Source of the DNA: an uncultured Acidobacteriaceae bacterium
GTDB lineage: Bacteria; Acidobacteriota; Terriglobia; Terriglobales; Acidobacteriaceae
Assembly (NCBI GenBank): GCA_903828675.1
Contig: CAIKND010000135.1
Span: 1 to 35,864 of the forward strand
Direction: 5' to 3'
DNA length: 35,864 nt
The translations under genes were made by a program, and so were the position numbers. This document shows, one piece after another, positions 1 through 7,717 of the stretch (positions within the stretch are counted from its first letter, which is position 1; each line of letters opens with the position of its first letter). The notes under the pieces are model-generated. The model made no database searches and was not told where the DNA came from. It saw only the letters and a program-made list of their open reading frames with translations.

Positions 1-905
1 GCCTCAGCCTTCCGCTTCAGCTCCGCCGATGGGTTCCAGTACGGGCACCGTTCGTCAAGCGGATTGAGGACAACATCCCCTCGGTCCGGCGAGTAAAACT
101 GGCGGACGAACTCGCAGGCCGGGTCGTAGACAATGGCGCTGTGCTCCCGCTCCGCAACCTGGCAGAGGATCTGCCGGATGATCGTTGACTTCCCCGAGCC
201 GGTGTCCCCGACGATGAGCAGGTGGGTGTTTTCGGCATCGCGCGGGATGCGCAGCAGGGCCTTCTGCCTCTCCACCTGGAGGCCGATTCCATCGCCGGCA
301 AGCTGCTTGGTGAACTCTTTCGGGTCTACCAGAATCGGTCCCTTCAGTCGTCTCCCGTAACGGAGCTGCTTGCGCCTGGCAATGTCCTTGCGAATCGAGA
401 AAGGAAGCTGAAGGAGCAGCGCTGCCAACCCGAACAGTGCGGGCGTGTAGAAGAAGCTGGCAACCTCGGTATCGCCGTAGATCCAATGCTGGAGAAACGC
501 CCGCAAGCCCCGGTTCTGATAGAACCGGGGAGCCTCTCGGAAGAGGACCGTGTACCCCTTGTTCAACGATGACACGGACAATTTCATGGGCAATGGCCGC
601 CCGCCCGGCTGCGGCGTGATTCCAGTCTCAACATCGGAGTCGAGCGCGATGTGCGCGCCTTGACGCGGGCCGGCAATGTAGACCAATTGATACCGGCTTG
701 GTGAGATCCTCCATTCTGACGCCCAGGCCCGAATCACATACGGCAGGTAGTACCGCTGGAGCGGAGAGATGCCGAATTCGAACCTCAAGTAGAGGAAGAA
801 TGAACAGAGAATGGCGGCGATAAAGACGGCGCCGTAGGTGTAGTAGAAGCCGCGCGGCGGCCAAATCCACGATTCTTTGCGACCCCAATTTTGTGTGCTG
901 GACAT
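1..905 (-). CDS. VirD4/TraD-type coupling protein, N-terminal part (cut by window edge)
   Basis: The frame is open from an ATG at 905 to the left edge, giving about 301 residues of a longer protein. The N-terminus has a hydrophobic segment near residues 21-40 and a second near 145-165. The P-loop GDTGSGKST lies near residues 234-242 and is followed by a VYDPACEFV strand, as in type IV coupling ATPases that bring relaxase-bound DNA to the secretion channel at the inner membrane. The start is supported by an AAAGGAGG ribosome binding site 8 bases upstream. It begins 3 bases after the stop of the MobC-like gene, so the two are probably co-translated. The Walker B and C-terminal parts lie outside the window. 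An FtsK/HerA-like DNA pump is the alternative, but the conjugation context favours a coupling protein. Confidence 0.85.
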   Translation of the reverse strand, partial: MSSTQNWGRKESWIWPPRGFYYTYGAVFIAAILCSFFLYLRFEFGISPLQRYYLPYVIRAWASEWRISPSRYQLVYIAGPRQGAHIALDSDVETGITPQPGGRPLPMKLSVSSLNKGYTVLFREAPRFYQNRGLRAFLQHWIYGDTEVASFFYTPALFGLAALLLQLPFSIRKDIARRKQLRYGRRLKGPILVDPKEFTKQLAGDGIGLQVERQKALLRIPRDAENTHLLIVGDTGSGKSTIIRQILCQVAEREHSAIVYDPACEFVRQFYSPDRGDVVLNPLDERCPYWNPSAELKRKAE

Positions 906-908
906 GGC

Positions 909-1283
909 TCATGCCTCCTTTGGTTGCCGGCGGCGGGAGAGCATTTCTTCCGCCGCTTTCACCTTGGTTGACTGGACCGATTTCACGATTGCCTGGAACT
1001 GCTCCGCTGAGATCTTTTCGCCACGCGCCATGGGCGCGAGCGTGTTCATCAGAAGTAGCTGCAGGCCAACCACCTCAGAAATCAAGTGCAGGTTGGATTC
1101 CTCGGCTTGGGCTTCGCGGAGCAGGACTTCGCGAGCCCATTCACTCAGGAGTTGCCCACTGTCTGAGGCGATCTTCGAAAGCTCCTCGAATTCAATTGGC
1201 GTGAACTTTCCTCCAATAGTGATTGTGCGCACGATGGTTCTTGGTCGGCGTTGTGAGTGAGTGGTTTGGTTCCTGTCTGGCAT
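909..1283 (-). CDS. MobC-like relaxosome accessory protein
   Basis: A 124-residue basic protein. Residues about 20-60 read as a ribbon-helix-helix-type segment (RTITIGGKFTPIEFEELSKI) followed by a helix containing SEWAREVLLRE, a pattern common in plasmid mobilisation accessory proteins that bind oriT and help the relaxase nick. The remainder is predicted helical and charged. A GAGGAGG ribosome binding site lies 5 bases before the ATG. The gene directly precedes the coupling protein and directly follows a hairpin-rich non-coding stretch that could be its binding site. No relaxase gene is visible in the window; one would be expected beyond the left edge. Family membership rests on sequence pattern and context. 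Confidence 0.7.
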   Translation of the reverse strand: MPDRNQTTHSQRRPRTIVRTITIGGKFTPIEFEELSKIASDSGQLLSEWAREVLLREAQAEESNLHLISEVVGLQLLLMNTLAPMARGEKISAEQFQAIVKSVQSTKVKAAEEMLSRRRQPKEA

Positions 1284-1316
1284 ATGGTCCTCCTCGGGAT
1301 TTGGGTAAGTTATCGC

Positions 1317-1462
1317 GGCGCTAGTTAGCGCTTCGCAGCGCCAGCCACCGCTGCAAATCTTGCAAGTCCTGTGATTTCAACTCAGCGCCAACTGGCGCTG
1401 CCAGCGCTCGGCAGCGCCCTATTAGGGGTGGAGTGTCCAAATTCAGCCGGTGCGCAGCACCG
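1317..1462. repeat. Cluster of inverted repeats, candidate oriT
   Basis: Four short perfect inverted repeats crowd this gap between the MobC-like gene and the small RHH-like gene. They are GCGCT/AGCGC at 1328-1341, CAGCGCCA/TGGCGCTG at 1383-1400 (2-base spacer), GCTGCC/GGCAGC at 1397-1415, and CGGTGC/GCACCG at 1448-1462. Origins of transfer typically lie beside accessory DNA-binding genes and hold such repeats. No nic consensus was recognised, so the oriT call is an inference. Confidence 0.4.
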
Positions 1463-1483
1463 AACGGGCCTTTCGGATACGAA

Positions 1484-1813
1484 TTACGCTTTCGGAGCGG
1501 CTTCACGACGGATCGCATCACGCACCTCCACCCCGACAACGGCCTTCGTTCCATTGCTGGAAGGCTCAGTTGCTTCTCCATTTCCACTCCGGCGAACGCG
1601 CAAAGTGGGCACTACATGCGCAGACTTCGATGTCTTCAAGTAATCCTGGAAGTCGCGGTCCTTCGAAAACACGTAGTTGAGCGCCTTGTCCACGACGTCA
1701 TCAGCTGACGCGCGTAGAAAGGTCGCGTACTGGTCAATCAGGGTTGCGGTTGCCGATTCGACTCGAATCGTTGCACTTACAAGGTGGCTTTGGCTTACCT
1801 CAATCAGCGGCAT
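1484..1813 (-). CDS. Small RHH-like protein of the mobile element
   Basis: A 109-residue protein with no firm family assignment. The N-terminal half (SATIRVES, then helices around DQYATFLRASADDVVDKAL and FSKDRDFQDYL) has the strand-helix-helix pattern of small ribbon-helix-helix DNA-binding proteins. The C-terminal 40 residues are polar and probably disordered. The ATG has AGGAGG 10 bases upstream. It lies between the primase and the candidate oriT, so a role as transcriptional or relaxosome DNA-binding protein is plausible but unproven. Confidence 0.55.
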   Translation of the reverse strand: MPLIEVSQSHLVSATIRVESATATLIDQYATFLRASADDVVDKALNYVFSKDRDFQDYLKTSKSAHVVPTLRVRRSGNGEATEPSSNGTKAVVGVEVRDAIRREAAPKA

Positions 1814-1837
1814 ATGCGAAGTTCCTCCTGGGTTGAA

Positions 1838-2809
1838 TTAGGCAATTCTCTTGCGGGCGATCATGCGCTGCGCCGTGAGCGCAATCTCCTGCGCACGGGC
1901 AGCGCAAAGCGTATTTGGAATCTCGAAGCGCCGGCGAATCTGAAGCATCGTGATTACGTCGGCCATGGGAACACCCTCAATCAGCCACAGCCGAGCGGAC
2001 GCAACGTCAACTGTTCGTTGCGCGTAGTAAATGGGATCGGGTTTATCCGAACGCCGTTCGGCAAGCGTTCGAGTCAGTTTGACCGGGTCCTTCCCACGGT
2101 CTAATTCCCCGAGAACCCACGCCCAATCCTGCTCGGAATGCGAGTGCTTTCCCGCAGGCTTTCCGGTTCCGATTGGACTTCGTAAGAGCTCCCGTTTAAT
2201 GGTCTGAATATCGAGCCGAAAGTCCTCGGGATGTGAGATGTAATCGGAAGGGTATTCGACCGTGACAGGGTGGGCCGGATCGTACTTCTGATTCAGGAAT
2301 CCCGGCAGCCGGAGAACCCGGTTGCAATCGGTGCAAGCCGGGTCGCCGCCGAAGGTGATCGCCAGCGCTTTGAGCGTGCTTTCCTGGAGCGCGAAGGCGA
2401 AGCCTTCAACGCGCCAAAGCACCTGGTATTTGCCAGAGGATGTCTGTACGATTGCGGCCGGAATCGGCACGGAATTTGACGACCTAAGTTCGGCAAGTCT
2501 CGTCTCTCCATCACTGTCCAAATCGAGGTACAAGTGCCGGACTTCTGCAACGCTCTCTTTCGTGCGATTTCTGCTGCCGGGCCGCAAGGGATTCGCAGCC
2601 ACGTAGACATTCGCTCCGGTAGCGTTCTGGCATGCCAGCCACCCGAGATAGCGGGGGGCAAGCGCACACTCCCGCGTGACAATTCGCTGGATAGTCTCGG
2701 CCGGAGATTGGCGCCTGAGGAGTATGGCGAACGTTTCTCCGGGCCCAAAGGAGCGACTCAAGAACTCAGCAGCGACATTCACCGCAATTTGTTTTCTAAG
2801 TTTGGGCAT
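1838..2809 (-). CDS. RepB-type DNA primase domain protein
   Basis: A 323-residue protein resembling the RepB-like primase domain found in plasmid and integrative-element proteins. Visible motifs are the acidic strand HLYLDLDSDGE, the QTSSGKYQVLWRV strand, and the Cys/Arg segment CTDCNRVLRLPGFLNQKY, which together fit an archaeo-eukaryotic-primase-like fold. The probable role is priming of the transferred or replicating strand. I chose the ATG at 2809 because a GAGGTGG ribosome binding site lies just upstream and the start overlaps the end of the TrbB-type gene by 14 bases. A longer in-frame start at 2851 would reach deep into the neighbour. The C-terminal third is helical with no recognised domain. 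Confidence 0.75.
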   Translation of the reverse strand: MPKLRKQIAVNVAAEFLSRSFGPGETFAILLRRQSPAETIQRIVTRECALAPRYLGWLACQNATGANVYVAANPLRPGSRNRTKESVAEVRHLYLDLDSDGETRLAELRSSNSVPIPAAIVQTSSGKYQVLWRVEGFAFALQESTLKALAITFGGDPACTDCNRVLRLPGFLNQKYDPAHPVTVEYPSDYISHPEDFRLDIQTIKRELLRSPIGTGKPAGKHSHSEQDWAWVLGELDRGKDPVKLTRTLAERRSDKPDPIYYAQRTVDVASARLWLIEGVPMADVITMLQIRRRFEIPNTLCAARAQEIALTAQRMIARKRIA

Positions 2810-3761
2810 GTTCCACCTCGAAAACTGGCTCGAAAAGGAAGCGCTTTGCATCGCGGTCGTACCCGCGAAGAGCGAGCACTTCGCGGATTACCCGGCGGCC
2901 CGGTTTTCGCTCGATGTGCACCACGAAATCGACCGCATCCCCGATTTCGGCTTCCGTGTCGGTGAAGGTCGTTTGAGGGTGGCTACGGATAACAAGATTG
3001 GCAAATCGATGGAGGGCCTTCTCCGCGGAATTGGCGTGAATTGTCGCCAGCGAACCGGAGTGGCCGGTATTGAAAGAATCAAGCAGCGTCCGCGCTTCGA
3101 TTCCGCGCACCTCGCCCAGGATGATTCGATCCGGTCGCCAGCGCAGAGCAGACTTCAATAGATCGTCGAACGAGATGCGAGCCTTGAATGTATCTGTTTG
3201 GCATTCAACGGCGAGTACATTTGGCTTCTGGATGCGAAGCTCGGACGTATCCTCGATCACGACGATGCGCTCGTCCTCGGGAATTGCGTGAGCAAGGATG
3301 TTGAGAAGTGTTGTCTTCCCGGTACCCGTTCCGCCGCTGATAAGCAGCGTCTTTCCGTTCGAAATCTGCTCGCTCAAATAGTCGGCGAGCGCAGGCGTAA
3401 GCGTGCCGCGAGCAATGAGGTCATCAACGGTAAACCGCCTGCTGGTGAACTTCCGAATCGTTAGCGCCGGAGCAGGCCGAACAACAGGCGGAATCACAGC
3501 GGCGAGGCGGCTACCGTCCGGTAGTTGCGCATGCAGGAGAGGATTGTCTTCGTCGAGCCGCTTGCCCAGTTGATTGGCAATCACTTCGAGGCCGGTGCGT
3601 AGCCTGCCGGCGTCGAACTGAATGGTCCCTTCTTGGCGAATGATTCCATCGCGCTCAAACCACCATGTCGCGTCGGGATTGCCCATGATCTCGCTCACGC
3701 TCTCATCAAGCAGAAGCGGCTCGATTGGCCGTAGGAACGGGAGGATCAATTCAAAGCCCAT
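2796..3761 (-). CDS. TrbB/VirB11-type secretion ATPase
   Basis: A 321-residue cytoplasmic ATPase of the VirB11/TrbB/CpaF family that powers type IV secretion or pilus assembly. The N-terminal domain carries the typical LLLDESVSEIMGNP segment and the PDGSRLAAVIPPVV segment. The C-terminal domain has Walker A GGTGTGKTT, the Asp box EDTSEL, Walker B RIILGEVRG, and the His box GHSGSLATIHAN. All catalytic motifs look intact. The ATG at 3761 has GAGGT 9 bases upstream; a longer start at 3794 would begin inside a strong hairpin and is less likely. Other T4SS channel genes are not in the window, so the transfer system is either partial or continues to the left. Confidence 0.88.
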   Translation of the reverse strand: MGFELILPFLRPIEPLLLDESVSEIMGNPDATWWFERDGIIRQEGTIQFDAGRLRTGLEVIANQLGKRLDEDNPLLHAQLPDGSRLAAVIPPVVRPAPALTIRKFTSRRFTVDDLIARGTLTPALADYLSEQISNGKTLLISGGTGTGKTTLLNILAHAIPEDERIVVIEDTSELRIQKPNVLAVECQTDTFKARISFDDLLKSALRWRPDRIILGEVRGIEARTLLDSFNTGHSGSLATIHANSAEKALHRFANLVIRSHPQTTFTDTEAEIGDAVDFVVHIERKPGRRVIREVLALRGYDRDAKRFLFEPVFEVEHAQT

Positions 3762-3780
3762 ACTGGATACCTCGCAATCT

Positions 3781-3809
3781 TGGAAGCCCGGCATGTGACC
3801 GGGCTTCCA
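3781..3809. terminator. Strong hairpin between ssb and the TrbB-type gene
   Basis: A perfect 11-bp inverted repeat, TGGAAGCCCGG and CCGGGCTTCCA, is separated by 7 bases. It lies between the ssb stop and the start of the ATPase. There is no U-run after it on the minus strand, so it may attenuate or stabilise mRNA rather than terminate fully. Confidence 0.45.
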
Positions 3810-3825
3810 AAATGAATGGAGCGGC

Positions 3826-4320
3826 CTATGCCGCCGGTTCCTCGCTCATAGCATCGCCTTGTTCGTCGTCCTCCGGGGCGGCCTTCTCCGCCCGATCCAA
3901 CTTCAGGATCGAAATCACGCGGATCTCCCAGATGCGGTTCTTGGAATCGGTCTTCTTGTTGTCGTACTGCCGGCTGCGGAGCTCGCCTTCGACCTGAATG
4001 TGAGCGCCCTTTGTCAGCGTGGCTGCAAATTCGCATAGCTTGCCGAAGACGATGCAACGGTGCCATTCGGTGTTCGAAACGTACTGGCCGCTCTTCTTGT
4101 CCTTATAGGAGGACTTTGTCGCCAGCGACAGGGTGGTAAAGCTGAGGTTGTTGGCGGTGCGAACTTCTGCATCGCTGCCGAGGAAGCCGATGAGGTTGAC
4201 TTTGTTCTTTATGTGGAATTGGGGCCGCTTTTCCGGCGCGTTTCGGACCGCGGCCACTCGCCGGTGGTGGGAGTCCACCGGCGCGGGTGGATGTAATTTG
4301 AAGATAGTTGCGATTAGCAT
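3826..4320 (-). CDS. ssb: Single-stranded DNA-binding protein, 5' end replaced by an inserted element
   Basis: From residue 38 onward this 164-residue frame is a clear SSB: KNKVNLIGFLGSDAEVR, TEWHRCIVFGKL, KGAHIQVEGEL and WEIRVISI are the OB-fold strands, followed by an acidic tail that lacks the classic DIPF tip. SSB coats single-stranded DNA during replication and transfer. The first 37 residues are not SSB-like. They are translated from the inverted end of the recombinase element, starting at an ATG that overlaps the recombinase stop (ATGCTAA). The original start lies 3.4 kb away at 7717: its codons encode MYLTV, and joining them to K38 gives MYLTVKNKVNLIGFLG in frame. The present product may be a chimera with a 37-residue extension, or may initiate elsewhere. 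Confidence 0.85.
   Translation of the reverse strand: MLIATIFKLHPPAPVDSHHRRVAAVRNAPEKRPQFHIKNKVNLIGFLGSDAEVRTANNLSFTTLSLATKSSYKDKKSGQYVSNTEWHRCIVFGKLCEFAATLTKGAHIQVEGELRSRQYDNKKTDSKNRIWEIRVISILKLDRAEKAAPEDDEQGDAMSEEPAA
4209..4289. repeat. Terminal inverted repeat of recombinase element, low-coordinate copy
   Basis: 81 bp that match 7623-7704 in inverted orientation with about six mismatches and one gap. The outermost 15 bases (TTATGTGGAATTGGG) are identical, and a 38-bp core is also identical. This copy contains its own palindrome CCGGTGG/CCACCGG. Confidence 0.85.
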
Positions 4321-6527
4321 TTGTTGTCACCATTGCGTGCCTGGAGAGCAGGCGCGGTCTCGATTTGATAAAGGCGGTCAGGTGTCGGAACATCGGCAAG
4401 CTTGCCGATGAGCTTTTCGTAAGCTGCCAAGCCCTGCTCGACCGCCTCCAGTTCGGGTTCGGAAAGAGGGATCTCTTGCCGCAACCGGAGGAGATTGGCC
4501 GTGGCCTCCAGAACCTGAGCCCGCGTAGATTCTTTTGCAACGTAGAACGAACATTGGGCGCAGGCCATACGATGCGGGCATTGATCGAAGAAGTCGTAGG
4601 TGCAGTATCCGTGGCCCAGATCGAAGAACTTCCACGCCTCTTCGGTCGCCAGCCCCTTGCGAACCACATCCTGGTCGATCAGCACTTCGATCGCCCGGAT
4701 GTTCCGTTCGAAGTAGCCAGCCTTCTGGAACGATTTGGTCAGCTTCGACGGATTGATCTTTGCGTAATGCTGCGTGGAAGATGGATGCTTGTGCCCCAGC
4801 CACTCCTGGATTTCGAAAAGCGACATCGGCTCGCGCGCATTGAAGAGCTGAGTGGCGATCGTGCTGCGTGCTCGGTGACTGGTTATGGGGCCACGGACAT
4901 CCTCGTGTGGGACACCTGCCTTGGTGCATAGCGAGGGGATCAGAACACTGTTGAGGTAGTTATCGCCCAGTGTTTTGGAACGATGCGCAAACAGGTAATC
5001 AACCTGCTCGCCAGTCTTGCGATCCGTCAGTTTCGCTTGCGAGGGCCGCTCTTTTTCCCAGGCTTCGATCATTTCACCAACGATCGTGTCCACTGGCTTG
5101 GAGAAGGCGGTGCTGGTCTTGTTTACAGGAACTGACAACAGGCACACGCGCTCCCCTGGAGCGTCTTGCTGCCATCGTATGCAGCCCAGTCGAAGGCGCC
5201 GGATTTCGTCCCATCGCAGCCCAGCAAATAGCCACACGACGGATAACGCTCGCACCAGAGGCAAGGGATAGTAGTGCGCCGCGCCGCGGCCTTGGGCCGA
5301 CAGGTCCGCAGCGGAGATATTCAGGCCGGCCCAGATCAGCTTGGCCCATACATCGTCGGACAGGATGCGGGGATTGCGGTCGACGAGCGATTGCAGGGAT
5401 CTAGGCGCTCGAAACGCACCGTATGGATCGAAACGGCGCGGAATGACTTCCCACTGTTGGAGGTCGGAGAAGAACCTCCGCAGCGTGGACAGCGCGTGGA
5501 TCCGAGTGTGTGCGGCCATGAGACGACCGGCGTTACGCACTTCTGCCACAGGACGATGTGCCCATTCACCGCTTTTCTGCTGGAGACACATGGCAACAGA
5601 CTCGGCGGCCATGGAGCGAGTCCACTCCGCCGGACTCGTCAGTTGAGGATACGTCGCCTGCATCCACCGGCCCACCGTAAGGATCCGATAGTAATGGCGA
5701 AGCCGACAGTTCGGAGTCAGCGTTGATGTGTCATGCCAGTACCGAGCCAGACGCGCCCATTCGTCGGGAACATTCGCAAGGATGACCTCGGGAGCGCCAA
5801 GCATCAGTGAAGGTCGTAATCCCAGACGGCGAATAGGGTTCTCGATGATCCCTTTCGATACCAGCAGGCGCGACAACGCGATTACACACTGCTCTAATGC
5901 AACCGTGCCGCTCTGTTCCTGAAGCTGGAGAAGAACGGCTTCCGTGATGTCTTCCATGCGCGGCGACCGCACGATGAGCAACACCTGCGCCAGCGTGAGC
6001 GGCATGATTCGCAGAGTGCGGACGTGGTAGCCCAGATCGCGCATTCCCGTCTTGACTGCCCTCTCGATCTCCCCGACGACCTTGAAGCCGAAGACCCGGC
6101 GCGCCAGACATGAAAAAACATGCCGCCGTTTAGGGAAGCTCGCCAGCGCATCAAAACCCCGCAGCAGGAACGCCGCTGCGATGATGCGATTGCCGTCGTA
6201 CCTGCGGCGCTCGACGATCTCGATCCAGTCTGCATCCGTCCAACCCCAGAAGCTGCGCCCTCTGCGTCCCATCTCTTCCAACAAGAAGCGAAGCAGCCCT
6301 CTGCGTTTCGCACCAGCGAATTCGATGTGGTCGAAAGCGTCGTTCAAGGGACGTGTGAGTCGCTGGGCTGAGTCGAGCGACCGATGCCGTGTCCGGCTTC
6401 CTTTGATCCTCGAAGGGAGATCGACGATGAGAAGCTGTTGCTCGCTGGCAGTCAGGATGTGCGTCCGATCGTATTTTGCTGCGTCGATCGGCCAGGTCCA
6501 TGTTTCTGTTGTTTTCCTCGCACTCAT
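4314..6527 (-). CDS. Large tyrosine recombinase (TnpB-like) with C-terminal Cys cluster
   Basis: A 737-residue site-specific recombinase, about twice the usual integrase length. The catalytic core is complete: AGLRWDEIRRL supplies the first Arg, SHRARS the H-x-x-R pair, WLGHKHP the second His, and STQHYAKI the Tyr near residue 588. After it comes a Cys cluster (about C642, C650, C656, C659, in CPHRMACAQC) that could bind zinc. The long N-terminal half probably holds DNA-binding and SAM-like domains. The start at 6527 overlaps the stop of the first recombinase as ATGA. The 3' end abuts the ssb fragment through ATGCTAA. A much longer upstream open frame exists but would overlap the first recombinase and is not credible. 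Confidence 0.88.
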   Translation of the reverse strand: MSARKTTETWTWPIDAAKYDRTHILTASEQQLLIVDLPSRIKGSRTRHRSLDSAQRLTRPLNDAFDHIEFAGAKRRGLLRFLLEEMGRRGRSFWGWTDADWIEIVERRRYDGNRIIAAAFLLRGFDALASFPKRRHVFSCLARRVFGFKVVGEIERAVKTGMRDLGYHVRTLRIMPLTLAQVLLIVRSPRMEDITEAVLLQLQEQSGTVALEQCVIALSRLLVSKGIIENPIRRLGLRPSLMLGAPEVILANVPDEWARLARYWHDTSTLTPNCRLRHYYRILTVGRWMQATYPQLTSPAEWTRSMAAESVAMCLQQKSGEWAHRPVAEVRNAGRLMAAHTRIHALSTLRRFFSDLQQWEVIPRRFDPYGAFRAPRSLQSLVDRNPRILSDDVWAKLIWAGLNISAADLSAQGRGAAHYYPLPLVRALSVVWLFAGLRWDEIRRLRLGCIRWQQDAPGERVCLLSVPVNKTSTAFSKPVDTIVGEMIEAWEKERPSQAKLTDRKTGEQVDYLFAHRSKTLGDNYLNSVLIPSLCTKAGVPHEDVRGPITSHRARSTIATQLFNAREPMSLFEIQEWLGHKHPSSTQHYAKINPSKLTKSFQKAGYFERNIRAIEVLIDQDVVRKGLATEEAWKFFDLGHGYCTYDFFDQCPHRMACAQCSFYVAKESTRAQVLEATANLLRLRQEIPLSEPELEAVEQGLAAYEKLIGKLADVPTPDRLYQIETAPALQARNGDNKC

Positions 6528-7546
6528 TGAAACAGCCTCCCCATCGCTTCCAGCCGCTGCTGATGCAGCTGCTTCATCGTGGAGTTGAACCTGGCCGCCA
6601 GATCGCGTGCGCTGAGATGCACATAGATCATCGTGGTCTCGATGTTGCGATGACCGGCGAAGGTCGCGATTTCGTGGATGTCCCAGTCCGCTCGCGCGAG
6701 ATCGGTCAGACAGAGGTGTCGTAGAGTATGCGGCGTAAAGGCCGGAGCCACCGCGCGTTTCGCGAGGGCGGTGACGACCTTGGACCACGCCCACATCGAG
6801 ACGGGTTGTGCGCGGTTGCGCGGTGACTGCGACAGGAACAGCCGCCCGCGCTGCCGGCTCAGAGTGCGGCGGTGTTCCAGGTACTGGCCATACAACTCGT
6901 CGGTCGTCACCGAATATGGCAAGACACGCGACCTCCGGTTCTTGGTGGTCTCTGCCCGCACGCGGATCGTGCGCCGCGATGGATCGATGTCCGATGTTTC
7001 GAGCAGGCACAGTTCTTCCCGGCGAAGACCGGCATCATAACTCATCGCCAACATCAGGCGGTTGCGGATCGGTTCCTTTGCGGCCTCGGAGAGAATCCGG
7101 CACCATTCTTCCTCGGTTGGAATCGTGGGAAGCCGATGCTCTCGTTGCACCAGCGACCGCGCCGAACGGCCTTCTCCCCGGCGGAACGGGTTTCTTGTAC
7201 TGCGCTCCTCTTCCACAAGGAAGTCGTAGAACATCCGCAGCACCGCCAGATGCTGCTGGATGGTCGCGTTCGCCATCCGGAGATCCGGCTCTCCTTCGGT
7301 AGAGGATGGCTTTACCAGATCCCGAAGATAGGCGCCCACGGTTTCCTGCCTGATCTCGTGCGCTTGCTTGCCTGCGGTGCTTAGGAATCGCAGGTATCGC
7401 TCCAGGTTGCGGCCGTAGGCATCCAGCGTGTTGAGGGCAAGACCTCGGCACGCCTGAAAGCTAAGCCAGGCGCGGGCATCTCCGTGGCCTGCGACGAACG
7501 GTACGCGATCCCATCGGATCTCACTGACAAGTTGGCTCGACTTCAT
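6524..7546 (-). CDS. Tyrosine recombinase (TnpA/XerD-like)
   Basis: A 340-residue phage-integrase-family recombinase. The N-terminal SAM-like core-binding domain (NTLDAYGRNLERYLRFL) is followed by the catalytic domain. Visible residues are Arg in AGLRREELCLL, Lys near TTKNRRSRVLPY, H-x-x-R in PHTLRHLCLTDLA, His in FAGHRNIETT, and the nucleophile Tyr308 in MIYVHLSARDL. All are intact. I chose the ATG at 7546, which has GGAG 6 bases upstream. An ATG at 7558 is possible, and the frame is also open back to the ssb start codon at 7717, so ssb initiation would yield a 57-residue N-terminal extension. Its ATGA overlap with the larger recombinase implies co-translation. Confidence 0.88.
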   Translation of the reverse strand: MKSSQLVSEIRWDRVPFVAGHGDARAWLSFQACRGLALNTLDAYGRNLERYLRFLSTAGKQAHEIRQETVGAYLRDLVKPSSTEGEPDLRMANATIQQHLAVLRMFYDFLVEEERSTRNPFRRGEGRSARSLVQREHRLPTIPTEEEWCRILSEAAKEPIRNRLMLAMSYDAGLRREELCLLETSDIDPSRRTIRVRAETTKNRRSRVLPYSVTTDELYGQYLEHRRTLSRQRGRLFLSQSPRNRAQPVSMWAWSKVVTALAKRAVAPAFTPHTLRHLCLTDLARADWDIHEIATFAGHRNIETTMIYVHLSARDLAARFNSTMKQLHQQRLEAMGRLFQ

Positions 7547-7622
7547 CCTCTTCTCCATGGCGCTGAGATGTGCGGACGATGCGAGCCTGAGGAGCTGGGC
7601 GCCGGCCGCCATTTCATCCTTG

Positions 7623-7704
7623 CACCCGCGCCGGCGGACTCTCGCCATCGGCGAGTGGCCGCGGTCCGAAACGCGCCGGAAAAGCGACACCCAATTCCAC
7701 ATAA
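7623..7704. repeat. Terminal inverted repeat of recombinase element, high-coordinate copy
   Basis: 82 bp forming the inverted partner of 4209-4289. The outer end reads CCACATAA on the plus strand and directly touches codon 5 of the native ssb start. Confidence 0.85.
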
Positions 7705-7717
7705 CTGTCAGGTACAT
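7703..7717 (-). pseudogene. ssb: Native ssb start: first five codons, severed from the gene
   Basis: ATG at 7717 with GGAG 8 bases upstream, encoding MYLTV before the element begins. This fits the missing N-terminus of the SSB body, whose conserved region resumes at 4209. The few bases at the edge may belong to the repeat instead. Confidence 0.7.

Larger units (their letters stand above)
4209..7704 (-). mobile_element. Two-recombinase element with long inverted ends, inserted in ssb
   Basis: About 3.5 kb bounded by roughly 82-bp inverted repeats and filled almost completely by two overlapping tyrosine recombinase genes. Removing it joins the ssb start (7703-7717) to the ssb body in frame, whichever of the few possible TTA/TAA boundary bases is used. 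No clear target duplication is seen, as expected for tyrosine-recombinase transposition. The pairing of a short and a long recombinase recalls Tn554-like TnpA/TnpB, but a TnpC gene and cargo are absent. Recombinase-in-trio elements have three recombinases; only two are present here. Confidence 0.8.

Noticed and set aside
1321..1587. 88-residue minus-strand frame across the oriT candidate
   Set aside because: It overlaps the RHH-like gene and crosses the hairpins; composition is repeat-driven.
4314..7010. An 898-residue open frame as the large recombinase
   Set aside because: Its first 161 residues overlap the first recombinase in another frame; the ATGA start at 6527 is far better.
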